Positions 62,874 to 64,000 of a stretch of 64,000 nucleotides of DNA are shown here, piece by piece. Numbering within the stretch: the stretch's first letter is position 1; the number at the start of each line of letters is the position of its first letter. Location: assembly GCA_041397365.1 (NCBI GenBank), contig JAWKWT010000004.1, forward strand, positions 62,001-126,000, read 5' to 3'. The position numbers were made by a program, and so were the translations under genes. The stretch is from P52-10 sp041397365 (GTDB lineage: Bacteria > Pseudomonadota > Alphaproteobacteria > Rhizobiales > Xanthobacteraceae). The notes under the pieces were generated by a model. The model did not search any database and was not told where the DNA came from. It was given only the letters and a program-made list of their open reading frames with translations.

Positions 62874-63086
62874 GGCGATTCCTCACTCTGCTGGCGGTTG
62901 TTCCACCGATTGCGCCGCCCTGAACCAGCGGCCCGCGGAACTTTTCCCTACCACAAATCGGACCACCCCGTTTGCGTTACGTCAACCAGCAAATGCCTCC
63001 AGCCGCAGAGGCATCGGCGCGCAATCGTTCCGGCGAATGACGTGACCGTTGCAAAGCGCCATGGACCGTTGCATATGGAGCCGAGC

Positions 63087-63159
63087 GCGGGTGTAGCTCA
63101 ATGGTAGAGCAGCAGCCTTCCAAGCTGAATACGAGGGTTCGATCCCTTCACCCGCTCCA
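63087..63159 (+). tRNA. tRNA-Gly (anticodon TCC)
   Basis: A 73-base cloverleaf with acceptor GCGGGTG/CACCCGC, D-arm GCTC-AATGGTA-GAGC, anticodon loop CTTCCAA with TCC at 63119-63121, and T-arm with GGTTCGATCC. The 3' CCA is encoded after a T discriminator. Confidence 0.95.
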
Positions 63160-63285
63160 TCGTCGCCATTTGCAACCTGATAGGGCATTCTTGCGAGCCA
63201 TACCGGCCTCGGCGGCGTTCGCATGCGCTCGCCTCTTTCCCGATCCTATCGTCAAGTCATTGAAAATGCTGGAAGGGGTCAGCTC

Positions 63286-63371
63286 TGGTGGGGGAGGCAG
63301 GACTCGAACCTGCGAAGCCATGAGGCGGCTGATTTACAGTCAGCTCCCTTTGCCACTCGGGACACTCCCCC
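63286..63371 (-). tRNA. tRNA-Tyr (anticodon GTA)
   Basis: An 86-base class II tRNA. The acceptor GGGGGAG pairs with CTCCCCC, the anticodon loop is CTGTAAA with GTA, the extra arm is long, and T-arm contains GGTTCGAGTCC. CCA is encoded (63286-63288). It converges on tRNA-Gly. Confidence 0.95.
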
Positions 63372-63672
63372 GAGCTGTCGCGAACCAAGGGCATGACCCT
63401 TGCGAACGGGTCGTGCCCCGCGCGTCGCTGCGGCGCGTTATGGGCATCGCCCTGCCGGAAGTCAATGGACAAGGGCCCGCGAAATGGACCTGTGGAATCC
63501 ATCGGCCGGACCCCTTCCTCGCCCCAGCCGTATGCGAACGAAAAACCCCGCCCCGCAGGGGCCACGCCTTGACCAAAACCCCCGAACCATCGCAATAGCG
63601 GCGCTTTCCTTCGCCAGAGCGCCCCGACAAGGCCCGTGACGCCCGCTTTGGTCCCTTTTTGGGAGACTATCC
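63372..63672. other. Gap between tRNA-Tyr and the MFS gene, no gene seen
   Basis: These 301 bases contain no frame that resembles a protein. A GC-rich hairpin (GCCCC-GCA-GGGGC) near 63550-63570 has a short T tail only on the minus strand and no gene that it would serve, so it is not called as a terminator. Confidence 0.5.
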
Positions 63673-64000
63673 GTGACAGAAGCCGCCGCGCGCGGATCGC
63701 GACCGACAGCGCCGACACCCGCAAGCGGCGCGGCCGGGAGCAGCCCGACCCTGATCGCGCTGATCGCCGCGGCCGCCTTCTTCATGGAGATTCTGGACGC
63801 GACGATCATCACCCCGGCGATTCCGGAGATCGCACGCAGCTTCGGCACCACGCCGGTCGCGGTCTCGACCGGCATCTCCTCCTACCTCATCACGGTGGCG
63901 GTCTTCATTCCGGCCAGCGCCTGGCTGTCGGACCGCTTCGGCGCCCGCAACGTGTTCTCCTGCGCGATCGCGCTGTTCACGGTCGCCTCCGTGCTGTGCG
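63673..64000 (+). CDS. MFS transporter of the DHA2 (EmrB/QacA) type, N-terminal part
   Basis: The GTG at 63673 opens a frame that continues to the window edge (109 codons). A polar lead of about 28 residues is followed by the first helix with the DHA2 signature FFMEILDATIITPAIPEIAR, then TGISSYLITVAVFIPASAWL and SDRFGARNVFSCAIALF, the loop 2-3 motif A. This branch exports drugs or other small molecules with 14 helices. The rest of the gene is outside. Confidence 0.88.
   Translation, partial: MTEAAARGSRPTAPTPASGAAGSSPTLIALIAAAAFFMEILDATIITPAIPEIARSFGTTPVAVSTGISSYLITVAVFIPASAWLSDRFGARNVFSCAIALFTVASVLC

Noticed and set aside
63545..63570. GC-rich hairpin in the gap before the MFS gene
   Set aside because: The T tail is on the minus strand only and no minus-strand gene ends there.

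Overview
The window is a GC-rich alphaproteobacterial chromosome segment, most likely from the order Hyphomicrobiales (Rhizobiales), in the Bradyrhizobium/Rhodopseudomonas/Xanthobacteraceae part of the tree. The evidence is the divK-pleD pair, the DUF3572-dinB pair, an EipB (DUF1849) homologue, a PhaR-type phasin promoter, an EcfG-type stress promoter, a guanidine-II riboswitch in front of sugE, and a dispersed palindrome typical of these genomes. No phage, insertion sequence, rRNA operon or CRISPR array was seen. Assignment to a genus is not possible from the sequence alone.

Layout. 1-3.2 kb (minus): the gatC, small Cys-rich protein, gatA run, followed by a patatin lipoprotein. 3.3-7.3 kb: nitronate monooxygenase, ruvX, an AEC-type carrier, a secreted Tyr/Gly-rich protein with an EcfG promoter, and a CPBP protease. 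7.5-11.9 kb (plus): pyrB, a small membrane protein, a dihydroorotase-like gene without its metal-binding His pair, plsY and dprA. 12-19 kb: topA, rnr, DUF983, NUDIX and rpmG. 19-21 kb (minus): divK-pleD cell-cycle and c-di-GMP signalling. 21-28.6 kb: DUF3572-dinB, eipB, ridA, a GDPD-GNAT-HIT run, trmO and an M20 amidohydrolase. 28.7-33.4 kb: clpS-clpA and a TadG-like von Willebrand protein, all badly interrupted. 33.5-44.8 kb: OprB porin, two unknown proteins, a fused TRAP permease with its TAXI receptor, phasin, a D-Ala-D-Ala carboxypeptidase, J-domain, VWA and HdeA-like proteins, and cytochrome b561. 44.9-48.7 kb: prfC, riboswitch-sugE, pit and DUF47. 48.8-53.6 kb (minus): a complete branched-chain amino acid (Liv) ABC transporter. 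53.8-62.9 kb: SDRs, two-subunit CoA-transferase, an ArsC/Spx-like protein, purT, an ACAD10-like kinase and an acyl-CoA dehydrogenase, together suggesting catabolism of organic acids or CoA thioesters. 63-64 kb: tRNA-Gly(TCC), tRNA-Tyr(GTA) and the start of a DHA2-type MFS exporter.

A technical point dominates the reading. About a dozen genes, among them normally single-copy core genes (gatA, gatC, topA, clpA, clpS), are full length but broken by small indels. In seven cases one base added to or removed from a short base run restores the family sequence. This looks like consensus error, not gene decay, so these genes are given as one locus each with the break noted. The 28.8-33.0 kb stretch is the worst.

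The best leads are the pseudo-dihydroorotase operon with its small membrane protein, the guanidine-II riboswitch on sugE, the paired PhaR-like boxes at the phasin gene, the SDR without its Ser/Tyr/Lys catalytic residues, the small MCMMC protein coupled to gatA, the direct repeat upstream of topA, and the four palindromes just 3' of genes. No clearly undescribed multi-gene system was recognised.
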